DNA of 64,000 bases from Bacteroidota bacterium (GTDB lineage: Bacteria > Bacteroidota > Bacteroidia > AKYH767-A > OLB10), in assembly GCA_016713925.1 (NCBI GenBank), contig JADJOH010000007.1:607501-671500 (forward strand), in the 5' to 3' direction. Positions 27,609-37,646 of the stretch are shown here, piece by piece. Below the pieces are notes generated by a model, which made no database searches, was not told the DNA's origin, and saw only the letters and a program-made list of their open reading frames with translations. Both the position numbers and the translations under genes were made by a program. Position 1 is the first letter of the stretch. Each line of letters starts with the position of its first letter.

Positions 27609-30236
27609 ATGAGAAAGCAACCACTTTTATTTATTTTACTTGTCACAGGATATTTTTTTCGCCTTGATGTTGCGTGGGCGCAAAATTTAATATTTGAAAA
27701 GCATTTTGGAGGGGGAGGAGACGATGGAATTTATGACCTTGTGGTTGATCAGAATAATGATATTTATGTTTTAGGTTGGTATTCCGGTCAGGTAGATTTG
27801 GATCCCGGTGCCGGAGTTGATTTGGCAAATGGCTTTGGAAACAGAGATATTTTCTTAACGAAGTATGATTCTAATGGAAGTTATTTATGAGGATTTGGAA
27901 TGGGAGGTTCATTGCAGGATGAAGGTTCGTCATTAGCTATTGATTCATCCAATAATGTAGTCATGATCGGAAGATTTAGTGGTACTGTGGACTTTGATCC
28001 AAACCCCTCATTTTATATTGCCAGTAGCGCCGGTAGCCGAGATGTGTTTTTTGCAAAGTTTTCACCACAGGGATTGATGCTTTGGGTTAAAACATTTGGA
28101 GGAAATATATATGATGATGCAGAGGACGTGGTTGTTGATGAACTAAATTGTATTTATCTGGCGGGCAGTTTTCAAAGTACCGTTGATTTTAATCCGGATA
28201 CTATGCTTACTATTTCCCGAACAAGTTTTGGTTTGGACGATTGCTACGTGGCAAAATTTGATTCGAACGGAGTGTTAATTTGGGTGAATACATTTGGAGG
28301 AGTTGGAAGTGATGATGTGGGTGCACTTCAATTAGATGGAAGAGGCGGAGTCTATTGTGCAGGTTATTATTCAGGTATAACAGATTTCGATGGCGGTGTT
28401 ACTCAAAATTTAATGACTGCTGTTGGAAATTCAGATATTTTTTTATGCAAGTTTGATACTGCCGGAGCATTGCAGTGGGTGACCGGAACAGGAAGTGTTG
28501 GTTTTGATGCAGCATTTGGTATTGAAATTTACAGAGATAAAGTGTATTTAACCGGTGTGTTTTCACAAAGCATAGATTTTGATCCGGGATCCGGAGTGGA
28601 TATGAAAACTTCATTTGGGGATATGGATGTTTTCATTGCTCAATATGACACCCTTGGAACCTATTTATGGGTGGAGCAATCCGGTAGTACAGGTGCTGAT
28701 GTAGGTATGGATATTTCTATTGATGATAACTATAGAATAGTTGCAACTGGATTGTTTAGATCCACAAGTGTTTTTAATGGGGGGGGCAATTCCATTTCTT
28801 TGTCTGCTGCCGGTGATCGAGATATATATGTCTCTTTTATCGACTCATCGGGCTATTTGATAGAGGTGTTCCCGGTTTCAAGTATTGGAGTTGAAAATAT
28901 TCGTACTGTCATTGCTACTAACAACTCTCAATTCTTTATATCAGGTTTTTATGGTGGAGTGACTGATTTTGATCCGGATAGTGGTGCATCAACGAGTACA
29001 GTTTGCATGGGGATTACAGATGCATTTTTTGCAAAGTATGGGTTTTATAGTTGCGATAGTCTTACTTCGGTCGGAGCAATTTCAGGTGCGAGCATCGTTT
29101 GTGAAGGGGATACAATGATTTATTCAGTGCCACCTGTTGCCGGAGCAACTGAATATAATTGGAATATTCCGTTGGGTTGGCAAGAAATAGGTTATTCAAC
29201 TAATACGATTATTCTTGTTCCGCAGGATTCCGGTGGACAGATTTCCGTTGTGATTTCAAATGATTGCTTTTCATTAACATCTTCTTTATTTGCTGTAACT
29301 TTAACGGATACGATAATGGAACACCATTTTGACAGTGCATGTGTTGGAAGTATTTATGTTTTTCCGGATGGGTCAGTTGGTACTTCTGATACCATCCATT
29401 ATAGTCGTTTTACAGATGTCAATGGATGTGATAGTGTAATTGTCACGACACTTACTTTTTTCAATACATTTTCTATTGTAAATAATGTGACCATTTGTGC
29501 TGGCTCTTCTTATACAGTTAATGGCAATACTTATACTCTGGCTGGAACATATTACGATACACTGCTCAATAGTTTAGGTTGTGACTCTGTCATTGAAACG
29601 AATTTATCTATCATTCCACAAAATCTTTTTCTTCAAAGCGTAAATATATGCGATGGAGATACCTTATATGTTGGTTCGACTGCATATATAACAGGTGGTA
29701 TTTACATTGATACTTTAGTGTCAGTTGCATTTTGCGATAGTATTGTTATTTCTAATTTACAGGTTAATATGGTTGACACTAGTCTTACAATTATTCCCGG
29801 TACTTTTACCTCGAATCAAGCCGGGGCAATTTATCAGTGGTGTGAATGCACTATTAATTCGTTAGCCCCTATTCCCGGTGCAGTAAATCAATCTTTTGTT
29901 TTACCATTTAATGGCAATTTCTCAGTCATTATTAATTGGAATGGATGTGTGGATACCTCCGCATGTTTGAATTCGATTTTGTCTGGAAATGTTGAAGTTG
30001 ACTTGTTTGGGGATTTGAAGATGTTTCCCAATCCGGTACAACAGTCATTGGTTATTGAATCTGAAAATGAATTGACGGGATTTAAATTGTTTGCTATAGA
30101 TAGCCGTAAAATATTAAATCACGAATTCCCTTTTAAGCAAATTACTGTTGATTTAAGTGGTTTTGCAGACGGGATATATATTCTGCAGGTTTCAAAAAAA
30201 GACTTTGTTTTGAATCGATTAATATATAAAAACTAA
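27609..30236 (+). pseudogene. Secreted SBBP-repeat protein with type IX sorting domain, interrupted by TGA
   Basis: A signal peptide (PLLFILLVTGYFFRLDVAWA) is followed by seven ~54-residue SBBP (beta-propeller) repeats: FGG..DD...VVD..N.IYV.G.YSG.VDFDPG...... G..D.F..KYDS.G...W. Then come a PKD-like domain (SIVCEGDTMIYSVPPV...), three short CDSV-type repeats and a C-terminal type IX sorting domain (MFPNPVQQSL...FADGIYILQVSKKDFVLNRLIY). A TGA at 27888 stops the frame inside repeat 1, exactly where the other repeats have Trp (TGG), as in LMLWVKTFGG and VLIWVNTFGG. The frame is otherwise continuous to 30236. So either a nonsense mutation or a G-to-A error; TGA is used as a normal stop elsewhere here. 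The protein would be exported to the surface or secreted, perhaps by a GldKLMN-type system. Confidence 0.8.
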
Positions 30237-30238
30237 TT

Positions 30239-31297
30239 TCACAAAGGATTGGGAGTTGTCATTTGTTTTAAAATTTGCTGAAACTTATTTTTTCGTTCGT
30301 TGTACGTGTATTTTTTTTCTATTATTCCCCTTATCGATTTTCTACTAACAGGCTCTCTTCCTTTAATTTCATTTATTAAGTTCTGTAAATCAGAAAAATT
30401 TCTTTTTTTAAGAATATATCCGCATTCACCTATTATTTCCGGCATCGAAAAAACGTTCGAAACAATCGGCGTACATCCGCAAAGCATTGCTTCACACAAT
30501 GCATTTGGGAAGCCCTCAGCCATGGATAATTGCATGTAATATTCATACTCATTAAATAGCTCCGGCAAATCTTTATGACGGATGGGTGGCAACACCATCA
30601 CATTGTTCGATTTAATGTCTAATTTTTTCCATTCGGGAACACCGGCAATGGTAAAAGTACAATCGGGAAAAAGTGCTGCCACCTCAAGAATCAAATCAAT
30701 GCCTTTCAGCGCCACCTGGAATGGATATTCAAAGCTTCCGGAAAGTGTAATAAAGCTCCTTGGTTTTCTTTCTTTATGAAGCAATGGCCATTGTTCAGGA
30801 TCGTAACCATTCGGAATAGCAGTGTATGGTGTATTAAGTCCTTTAATGAAGGCTTTTATACCTTGCTCTGCAGGTTCCTTTTCATCATAATCATATTTGG
30901 TAAAATAGAGCGTCTCATGCTTAGGGGCAAGATGACTACATAATTGATAAGACCATTTGGTAAAGGTTTTCAATACAGGCCGATAAAAGTTTCCGTAGCG
31001 AATCCCGGGGAAGGAAACACAATCTGTACCGCCGGAGATGATAATTGATTTTTTTCCGGTAACCCTTGCAAATAGGCAGGGTAAGAAGCTATGGTAGCCT
31101 GAGAATTGACATATAAAAAGATCTGTTCTCCAACCATAAAACAAGAGAAACAGTAACTGTTTTATAAAATTGAAAGGTAAGAGATACTTTTGAGCCAGGT
31201 TGAAGTAATTATTTTTAACTGTTGCAATGGACTCAAATAGCTGTTTATCTTTTAGAATGAAAGAAGAGGCATAAAAGTAAGTATGAATTATCCTCAT
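30239..31297 (-). CDS. Glycosyltransferase, GT4 family
   Basis: A 352-residue GT-B glycosyltransferase. The C-terminal half has the nucleotide-sugar signature MAEGFPNALCEAMLCGCTPIVSNV (~262-285, with the E-x7-E) and VFSMPEIIGE, and the N-terminal half has SGGTDCVSFPGIRYGN and VPNGYDP-type loop AIPNGYDPEQW. It ends two bases from the convergent SBBP gene. It is the last gene of a minus-strand group with two methyltransferases (31305, 32141), so it probably acts on the same glycan. Confidence 0.88.
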   Translation of the reverse strand: MRIIHTYFYASSFILKDKQLFESIATVKNNYFNLAQKYLLPFNFIKQLLFLLFYGWRTDLFICQFSGYHSFLPCLFARVTGKKSIIISGGTDCVSFPGIRYGNFYRPVLKTFTKWSYQLCSHLAPKHETLYFTKYDYDEKEPAEQGIKAFIKGLNTPYTAIPNGYDPEQWPLLHKERKPRSFITLSGSFEYPFQVALKGIDLILEVAALFPDCTFTIAGVPEWKKLDIKSNNVMVLPPIRHKDLPELFNEYEYYMQLSMAEGFPNALCEAMLCGCTPIVSNVFSMPEIIGECGYILKKRNFSDLQNLINEIKGREPVSRKSIRGIIEKKYTYNERKNKFQQILKQMTTPNPL

Positions 31298-31304
31298 GTC
31301 AATG

Positions 31305-32144
31305 CTAATTCTTTAACTCCGGTTTGCGTGCAGCGACAATCATGCCGGCGCAAAATATTTCATTCTTGGGTAGATGAACTATTCGGTCGTCAATCAGCCA
31401 AAAGGCTTTTCCGATCAATTGAAATCCTTTAAGGATATATTTCTTCAGCTTTAAAAACTTTACTTTTTTATTATCAATTTCATCCAAAGTAACGCCAAAT
31501 GAAACAGGAATAATTCTTTCTGACTGGATTATTTCAAAACCTGCTTCTTTGATATAGTGTTCAATATCTTTTAATCCCATTACTTTATGGATATCGTAAA
31601 CAGGTTTGTTCATCCACTTTTGTAAATAGCCGGTTACTCCGGTCAAATTAGGAATAGTGGTAATTAGAATACCGCCCGGTTTAAGGAATGCTCCAATTTT
31701 ATCCAGTACATCAACCGTGTTATTGAAATGCTCTACCACTCCAAAGGAGCACACTACATCGTATTGATATAAAAGCTCCCCGGGAGGATTAAACAAATCA
31801 CCAAAATGAATATCTCCCTTTACACCATCTCGCTCAAGAATTTTCTTCGTTTGTGCACAACCATATTCTGAGTAATCAAGTCCTGACACTTTAAAACCGA
31901 ATTGTTTCGCGAAGTAGGACAAGTATACCGAATTACCACACCCTATTTCAATAAGTGATTTAGTTGTAGGACTCAGGTTAAAAAATAATTTCGAGTAGAA
32001 ATCATGCAATTTTCTGAATGCATAATCTTCTAAATTTCCAGATTGAATGCTTACAGCTTTTGGAAGTGAAGTGTTTGCCCAAAAATCTGTCCAGTAAGCT
32101 TCTCCCGCTTTGTCAATTGTTTTATTTGAAGATTCACTATTCAT
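31305..32144 (-). CDS. Class I SAM-dependent methyltransferase
   Basis: A 279-residue methyltransferase. Motif I is SLIEIGCGNSVYLSYFAKQFG (~66-85), followed by VSGLDYSEYGC (motif II), VVCSFGVVEHF (~133) and KPGGILITTIPN (~163). It resembles UbiE/sugar O-methyltransferases. It starts at an ATG overlapping the stop of the upstream methyltransferase by four bases and lies 7 bases before the glycosyltransferase. Substrate is probably a sugar of the exported polysaccharide. Confidence 0.85.
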   Translation of the reverse strand: MNSESSNKTIDKAGEAYWTDFWANTSLPKAVSIQSGNLEDYAFRKLHDFYSKLFFNLSPTTKSLIEIGCGNSVYLSYFAKQFGFKVSGLDYSEYGCAQTKKILERDGVKGDIHFGDLFNPPGELLYQYDVVCSFGVVEHFNNTVDVLDKIGAFLKPGGILITTIPNLTGVTGYLQKWMNKPVYDIHKVMGLKDIEHYIKEAGFEIIQSERIIPVSFGVTLDEIDNKKVKFLKLKKYILKGFQLIGKAFWLIDDRIVHLPKNEIFCAGMIVAARKPELKN

Positions 32145-33087
32145 TTTACCCCCCTGGCTTCAACCCCATTCCCATCTTCATTGATCCAAATGTTTTTGGC
32201 CTGAAGTTTTTCAAGTGTCTTTCTGATTTGTTCAGGGGTACGAAGGTGCTTATAATAATCCGTCAACTGATCGTAGGTATCGAGTTTACTCCACTCGTAA
32301 TGGAAATCTCTGTTTTGTTCCGGATATTGTTTCATGTAAACTATTAAAGGGGAAATACGATGCAATAGCCAGTTGAAGACAGGTTTGTCTTTGAATTTCC
32401 AATGAAGTGGGAAGAAGAAGTTGACAATAGTATCAACGATCTTTTTAGATTTTACCGGCTTCATTTCCTTTAAAATCGACCTGTAGATGGGCGTCAGTGT
32501 AGAGTAATAGCCAATTCGCCACTTGTAATGATCAATAACCAATAGTCCTCCGGGTTTGACTTTTCCCAAAGACAACGAATTGTTTTTTCAGGATCAGGAG
32601 TATGCTGTATTACACCAAGACAAACTACAATGTCAAATAGATTGTTCGTGTACGGTAGCTCATAAACACTTGCTTGAGCAATGGTGTAATTGGCGGCTTC
32701 TCCAATGTTTTCTTTATTTACTTCTACAGCAACACTTAGATCAACAGAGTGAACCAATGCTCCTCCTTTAACGAGCAACTCCGTAAACCTTCCTGCTCCG
32801 GCTCCGACTTCAAGAAGCGTTTTCCCTTTTAACTCCGAAATAGGAAATCCTAAGCATCGTTCTAATCTGCTTTGGGTGATATCCGTTCGGCTAAAACTGT
32901 CCAGTTGTGTCTTGGCAAAATTTTTCCATTGAAGTCCAAAAGCAGAGGCATAGTTGTCTTCCGGTACAAATCGGGGAATTCCATTGATCAACGGAAAATG
33001 CTCTCCTGTGTTACTAATTAATTGATCACCGTTAAGATACAGTTGTTCTCCGGTTTTTGGTGAGTAATAGGGCAGTAGATTCGACAT
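32141..33087 (-). pseudogene. Class I methyltransferase, one frameshift
   Basis: Two minus-strand frames form one ~315-aa methyltransferase. The N-terminal ~60 residues (YYSPKTGEQLYLNGDQLISN...GIPRFVPEDNYA) form a Trm112-like region, though the usual zinc cysteines are not evident. Motif I follows (TLLEVGAGAGRFTELLVKGG, ~108) with VVCLGVIQHTPDPEKTI (~160). The break near 32565 is a GG to G loss that restores LWEKVKPGGLLVIDHYKW; the rest runs to 32141. The enzyme likely methylates a sugar. It heads the minus-strand group and is divergent from the second asnB. Confidence 0.75.
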
Positions 33088-33132
33088 ATCGAGGCCATGA
33101 AATTACCAAATTCTATGATTTGCTGCTTTTCT

Positions 33133-33140
33133 TAGTTTTG
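33133..33140 (+). promoter_or_regulatory. Possible -7 box upstream of asnB copy 2
   Basis: TAGTTTTG (33133-33140) fits TAnnTTTG and lies 8 bases before ATG 33149. No well-placed -33 element was found, so the call is weak. Confidence 0.35.
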
Positions 33141-33148
33141 TGAATAAT

Positions 33149-35040
33149 ATGTGTGGATTTGCCGGATTTATTGATTTTGAGGGTCATTATGACCTTTCCA
33201 TTGTAAAAGCTATGGCTGATACCCTTGTACATAGAGGGCCTGATGATCAGGGGTATGAGTTTCTAAACCATGGCAATGCTAGTATTGGCTTAGGATTTCG
33301 ACGACTTTCTATCATAGATTTAAGTCCCGCCGGTCATCAACCTATGTTCAGTCCTGATGGTAATGTCGTCATCATGCTGAATGGGGAGATTTATAATTAT
33401 CAGGAACTTAGGCTGGATCTTGAGGCGAAAGGATGTAAGTTTGTTTCAAGTTCGGATACGGAAGTGGTATTGCAGAGCTACATTTATTATGGAGTGAAGT
33501 CCATTGATAAGTTTATAGGAATGTTTGCGATTGTCCTTGTGGATAAAGCAAAAGGCAAATTGTTTCTAATCAGAGATAGAGCAGGAGTAAAGCCGTTATT
33601 CTATCATCAATATGATAAGGGAATTCTATTTGCTTCTGAACTTAAAGCATTCCATAAGCACCCTTCATTTAAAAAGGTGATTAACAGATCAGCTCTAAAA
33701 ACATACTTTCTTAATGGAAATATTCCTGCACCGGAAACCATTTTTGAACAGACCTTTAAAGTTGCACCCGGATATTATATCGAAATTGATATTGGAAAGA
33801 GAAGTTTCAATGCTGTTAAGTACTGGGACGTATTTGATGGTTACAATCTGCCACAAATTAAAATTTCATACGAGGAAGCGTTGACTGAAACTGAAAATCT
33901 TCTCAGTTCAGCCTTTAATTACAGAATGGTAGCTGATGTACCCGTTGGTGTATTTCTTAGCGGTGGTTATGATAGTTCTGCTGTTGCTGCTATTCTTTCT
34001 AAAAATGTTACTAATCTGAATACCTTCACTATTGGTTTTGATGATAAGGCGTTTGATGAAAGTCCACATGCTAAAATAGTAGCCCGGCATTTGGGAACCA
34101 ACCATCATGAATACTTTTGTACCACGAAGGAAGCAATGGATATCTTACCGGATATTCCTGAAATTTATGATGAGCCTTTTGGTGATTCTTCAGCGATCCC
34201 AACTACTCTTGTTAGTCGTATAGCCCGGAAGCACGTTACAGTAGCTTTATCAGCAGATGCAGGCGATGAACTTTTTGCAGGATATCCTCGTCATCAGAAA
34301 ATAGTTCACTACCTTTCAAAACTGATGGGTATCCGAATGTTTTTAATCAGGTTGGTGCGGGAGTATTGAGTTTATCTAGGCTAAATACTCCTTCAATTTC
34401 AAAGGCCGATATACCGGAGAAGTTGCGTGCCTATCTTGGAGCTAAGGGACCATTGGAAAAGTTTCATATCGTAAATCAAACGTATACGGAAAAGGAAATT
34501 AACAGGCTTGTAAAAGGGAAGGCTGTTTTTTCTCACTTGCCATTTAATGATGATAGGGGTCTTAACGAAAGTAAGGATGTCCTCAATAAAATTCTGGCTG
34601 TCGAGTATAAAACCTATCTTGTAGATGATATACTTCAAAAAGTGGATCGGGCTACGATGTCTGCAAGTCTGGAAGGAAGGGAGCCCTTCTTAGATCATCG
34701 CCTGGTGGAGTGGTTAGCTGTATTGCCTTCTACATATAAATTGAATGAGGGAGTATCTAAGCGGCTGCTGAAGGATATTGTGCATAAATATATTCCCAAA
34801 GAAATGATGATTCGTCCTAAAATGGGATTTGGAATTCCTGTTAAAAATTGGTTGAAGAATGAGTTGCGGGAGTTGTTTGAGGAAATAGTTGATGTTAAGT
34901 TTTTGAAGGAACAGGATTTGTTGAATAGCGAACTTGTTCTGGAACTGAAGAAGGATTATTTGAATGACAAATTACATGATTTCGAGCGATTATGGTTTGT
35001 ATTTATCTTTTTGCAATGGTATAAAAAATGGATGTTTTAA
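33149..35040 (+). pseudogene. asnB: Asparagine synthase (glutamine-hydrolysing), copy 2, one frameshift
   Basis: Together ~630 residues. ATG 33149 gives MCGFAGFID with Cys2 next to Met, so it is preferred over the GTG at 33140. HRGPDDQG (~30), NGEIYNYQEL and SGGYDSSA (PPi loop, ~270) are in the first frame; SKADIPEKLRAYLG, MSASLEGREPFLDHRLVEW and PKMGFGIPVKNW are in the second. The break near 34345-34360 fits loss of one G (GG to G), restoring LIRLGAGVLSLSRLN. It begins the plus-strand part of the polysaccharide cluster and is followed 15 bases later by the flippase gene. Confidence 0.85.
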
Positions 35041-35055
35041 ATTGAAGGTGAATCT

Positions 35056-36519
35056 ATGGGCGTAATCAAACGTCAGGGCATTAAAAATACCATCGCCACC
35101 TATATCGGGTTTGTGATAGGGTTTGTCAATCTTATTATTATTCAGCCTAATTTTCTTTCGAAAGAGGAGCTGGGCTTGACAAGAGTGCTTTATTCTTTCG
35201 CTTTGCTGGTGGCCATGTTTGTTCCGATGGGTATTGGTAATGCCACTACCCGCTTTTTTCCGATGTTTAAGAATACGGAGAAGAGGCATCATGGCTATTT
35301 TGGCTTTATGCTTTTGTTTCCGCTTGCAGGTTTTATCCTTGCTGCCGGCGTTCTTCTTCTCTTTAAGGATTTTATTATGTCGCGCTATGCCGCCGAATCC
35401 CCACTGTTTAATGAGTTTTTCTATTATGTCTTCCCGCTTACTTTTATAATTTCTATCATTTCCGTGTTGAGTATTTACTGTTCATCGAATTTTAAAAGTA
35501 CAATCCCAACCTACCTGAACGATGTTATTGTCAGGTTGCTGACCATCGTGGTCGTAAGTCTCTATTATATCAAATGGCTCAATCTGGACCAGTTTATTTT
35601 CGCTTTTACCGCGATATATGCGTTGCAATTGTTGGGATTGTTGGTCTATATCTTTCAATTCGACAGGCCGGGATTTAAAATCGACTGGGCCTATTTCCAT
35701 CAGCAGAAATTTGGTGCGCTCATTCGATATGGTTTATTGCTTTGGTTTGCAAGTGTGGCTTCTATCGGACTGAAGTACTTTGATGCTATAATGATCGGTC
35801 AGTATATGCCGCTAAGTTTCGTTGGCATTTATACCGTTGCAGCATTTATTCCAACGATCATCGAAGCCCCATTGAATGCTTTTGACCGGATTGCCTCTTC
35901 TAAAATAGCGTTCGCCTGGCAGGAGAAGAATATGGAGGAAATAAAATCCATTTATCATAAATCCAGCTTGTACATGTTTATGATCGGCGGATTTTTGTTC
36001 CTGAATGTAAACCTCAATATCTATGACCTCCTCACATTTTTACCGGAAGGTTATCAGCAAGGTGCATCCATTGTGATGTTGCTGAGTACCGGCAGTTTAT
36101 TTAATATGGCTACCGGACTGAATGCTGCCGTACTTTTTACCTCTGAGAAGTATCGCTATGGTGCGGTGTTTCTGATCTCGCTGGCAGTAGTCGTGTTGAT
36201 TCTGCAAATTGTACTGATTCCCATCTTCGGTATGATAGGTGCCGCCCTGGCGACAGTCCTGGCATCATTTTTTTATAATGGATTATTGTTTTGGTTCGTG
36301 AAAAAGCATTTCAATTTACAACCTTTCGAAAAAGAAAACACCCTTTTACTTTTGCTGATCATTTTCCTCTTCGCCATAGGCTGGTTCCTGCCATCTACCG
36401 GAAATCCTTTGTTAAACATTGCGTATAAAGGAACCTTGGTCTCCGGTATTTATATAGCTGTTGTCTATTTTAAAAACCTTGCTCCCGAAGCCTTCGAGTG
36501 GTTCAAAAAAGGTAAGTAG
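35056..36519 (+). CDS. Oligosaccharide flippase (Wzx/MATE-like, polysaccharide biosynthesis)
   Basis: A 487-residue protein with 12-14 hydrophobic helices. It starts GVIKRQGIKNTIATYIGFVIGFVNLIII and has the short positively charged loops usual for the PST/MVF superfamily. It would flip lipid-linked oligosaccharide units across the inner membrane for polymerisation. It follows asnB by 15 bases and is the last plus-strand gene of the cluster; no polymerase (Wzy) gene is apparent. The gene ends at the edge of the minisatellite at 36520. Confidence 0.85.
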   Translation: MGVIKRQGIKNTIATYIGFVIGFVNLIIIQPNFLSKEELGLTRVLYSFALLVAMFVPMGIGNATTRFFPMFKNTEKRHHGYFGFMLLFPLAGFILAAGVLLLFKDFIMSRYAAESPLFNEFFYYVFPLTFIISIISVLSIYCSSNFKSTIPTYLNDVIVRLLTIVVVSLYYIKWLNLDQFIFAFTAIYALQLLGLLVYIFQFDRPGFKIDWAYFHQQKFGALIRYGLLLWFASVASIGLKYFDAIMIGQYMPLSFVGIYTVAAFIPTIIEAPLNAFDRIASSKIAFAWQEKNMEEIKSIYHKSSLYMFMIGGFLFLNVNLNIYDLLTFLPEGYQQGASIVMLLSTGSLFNMATGLNAAVLFTSEKYRYGAVFLISLAVVVLILQIVLIPIFGMIGAALATVLASFFYNGLLFWFVKKHFNLQPFEKENTLLLLLIIFLFAIGWFLPSTGNPLLNIAYKGTLVSGIYIAVVYFKNLAPEAFEWFKKGK

Positions 36520-36655
36520 TTGTTGAGGTACTGTTGAGATACATTGATATACTGTTGAGATGCGGTGGATATACGGTTGAGATGGAGTAGATATACGGTT
36601 GAGATGAAGTGGATATACGGTGGATATACGGTTGAGATGGAGTAGATATACGGTT
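36520..36655. repeat. 11-bp minisatellite, left (degenerate) arm
   Basis: About twelve units in 11-base register, alternating GGATATACGGT and TGAGATGGAGT (also AGATATACGGT). GGATATACGGT is the exact reverse complement of the right arm's unit, so the two arms can pair. It starts straight after the flippase stop. Confidence 0.85.
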
Positions 36656-36689
36656 GGGGCAAGTTCATCTAAGAAGTCCAACTACCTCT

Positions 36690-36854
36690 ACCGTATATCC
36701 ACCGTATATCCACCGTATATCCACCGTATATCCACCGTATATCCACCGTATATCCACCGTATATCCACCGTATATCCACCGTATATCCACCGTATATCCA
36801 CCGTATATCCACCGTATATCCACCGTATATCCACCGTATATCCACCGTAGCTCC
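36690..36854. repeat. 11-bp minisatellite, right (perfect) arm
   Basis: Fourteen perfect tandem copies of ACCGTATATCC (36690-36843) and a fifteenth changed copy (36844-36854). Because 11 is not a multiple of 3 and the unit has no stop, all frames stay open; apparent ORFs here are artefacts. The array lies between a plus-strand and a minus-strand gene, separated from the left arm by 34 bases. Confidence 0.95.
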
Positions 36855-36869
36855 AAGTATATCAATGTA

Positions 36870-37646
36870 TCACAACTTTTTCAACATCGCCTCACATGTC
36901 TTTTTATTCATCTCATCATCAGGTGAACGGATCGGAATGTTCAATGCTTTTTGAAGCCAGTTTTTTGCCTGTTGTTTATCGTTGATTTCATTGCGCTCAA
37001 TATAACTATTTGCAGCTTCAATATAATGAATGGCATTCAAGGGTTCGAGTTGGATTGCTTTTTCAAAATTAAGAATGGATTCCTCATGTGAACCACCTTC
37101 CAGACCACCAAAAATTGCTTTTATCATTGCCCTTTCGAAGCCGCTAAATCCGGCAACCACCCGATGCCATCTTCCGAGGATGTGATAAGGGCCGGGTAAT
37201 TTTGGATCTAGTTTTATGGCTGTTTCTGCTTCGGATTTAATCAGTTTTGCATTTTGGATTTTAGTTTTATTTCCTGCATGTTCACTCATCCTTCCTACAG
37301 CAACTGCATAGGCATAGTGTGCATTGGCATGCTGGGGATGTTGGGTAATGGCTTTTTTGCCTAAATAAGCTCCTGTGCGATACCATTGTTGGCGGGCTTC
37401 TTCAGTGGATTGTCCAAAGCCCAGAATAGAATAGATATAAGAAGTCCGCCATAAATACTCCACATTCGAAGAGTCAGACTTCAATAAGTTTTTGAAAATC
37501 GTAAGGGCATCATTCCATTTTTTCTCCCCCTGAAGCTTAGTAGCGTAGTTGTATAACTGTTCTTTGTTTTTTAATTCCTGCCCTATTGAGGGAGAGTAGT
37601 GAAGTATTAAAATAAGAACAAGGAGTTTTTTAATCATAATAGTCAT
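36870..37646 (-). CDS. TPR-repeat secreted protein
   Basis: A 258-residue protein with an N-terminal signal peptide (KKLLVLILILHYSPSIGQ) and tetratricopeptide-like helices (NYATKLQGEKKWNDALTIFKNLL..., ANAHYAYAVAVGRM, PGPYHILGRWHR, NFEKAIQLEPLNAIHYIEAANSY). ATG 37646 overlaps the upstream stop (ATGA), and ATG 37637 (MIKKLL) is an alternative that fits a signal peptide slightly better. It is translationally coupled to the KirBac gene, but its role there is unknown. Confidence 0.8.
   Translation of the reverse strand: MTIMIKKLLVLILILHYSPSIGQELKNKEQLYNYATKLQGEKKWNDALTIFKNLLKSDSSNVEYLWRTSYIYSILGFGQSTEEARQQWYRTGAYLGKKAITQHPQHANAHYAYAVAVGRMSEHAGNKTKIQNAKLIKSEAETAIKLDPKLPGPYHILGRWHRVVAGFSGFERAMIKAIFGGLEGGSHEESILNFEKAIQLEPLNAIHYIEAANSYIERNEINDKQQAKNWLQKALNIPIRSPDDEMNKKTCEAMLKKL

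Noticed and set aside
27609..30236. TGA decoded as tryptophan (alternative genetic code)
   Set aside because: TGA serves as the stop of several other genes here (for example at 14193-14195 and 61877-61879).
36690..36854. CRISPR array
   Set aside because: The units are directly adjacent without unique spacers and no cas genes are near.
36620..36926. Open frames encoding a repeated HRISTVYPPYI-type peptide on both strands
   Set aside because: They result from the 11-bp repeat, which leaves all frames open; no start context or known domain supports them.
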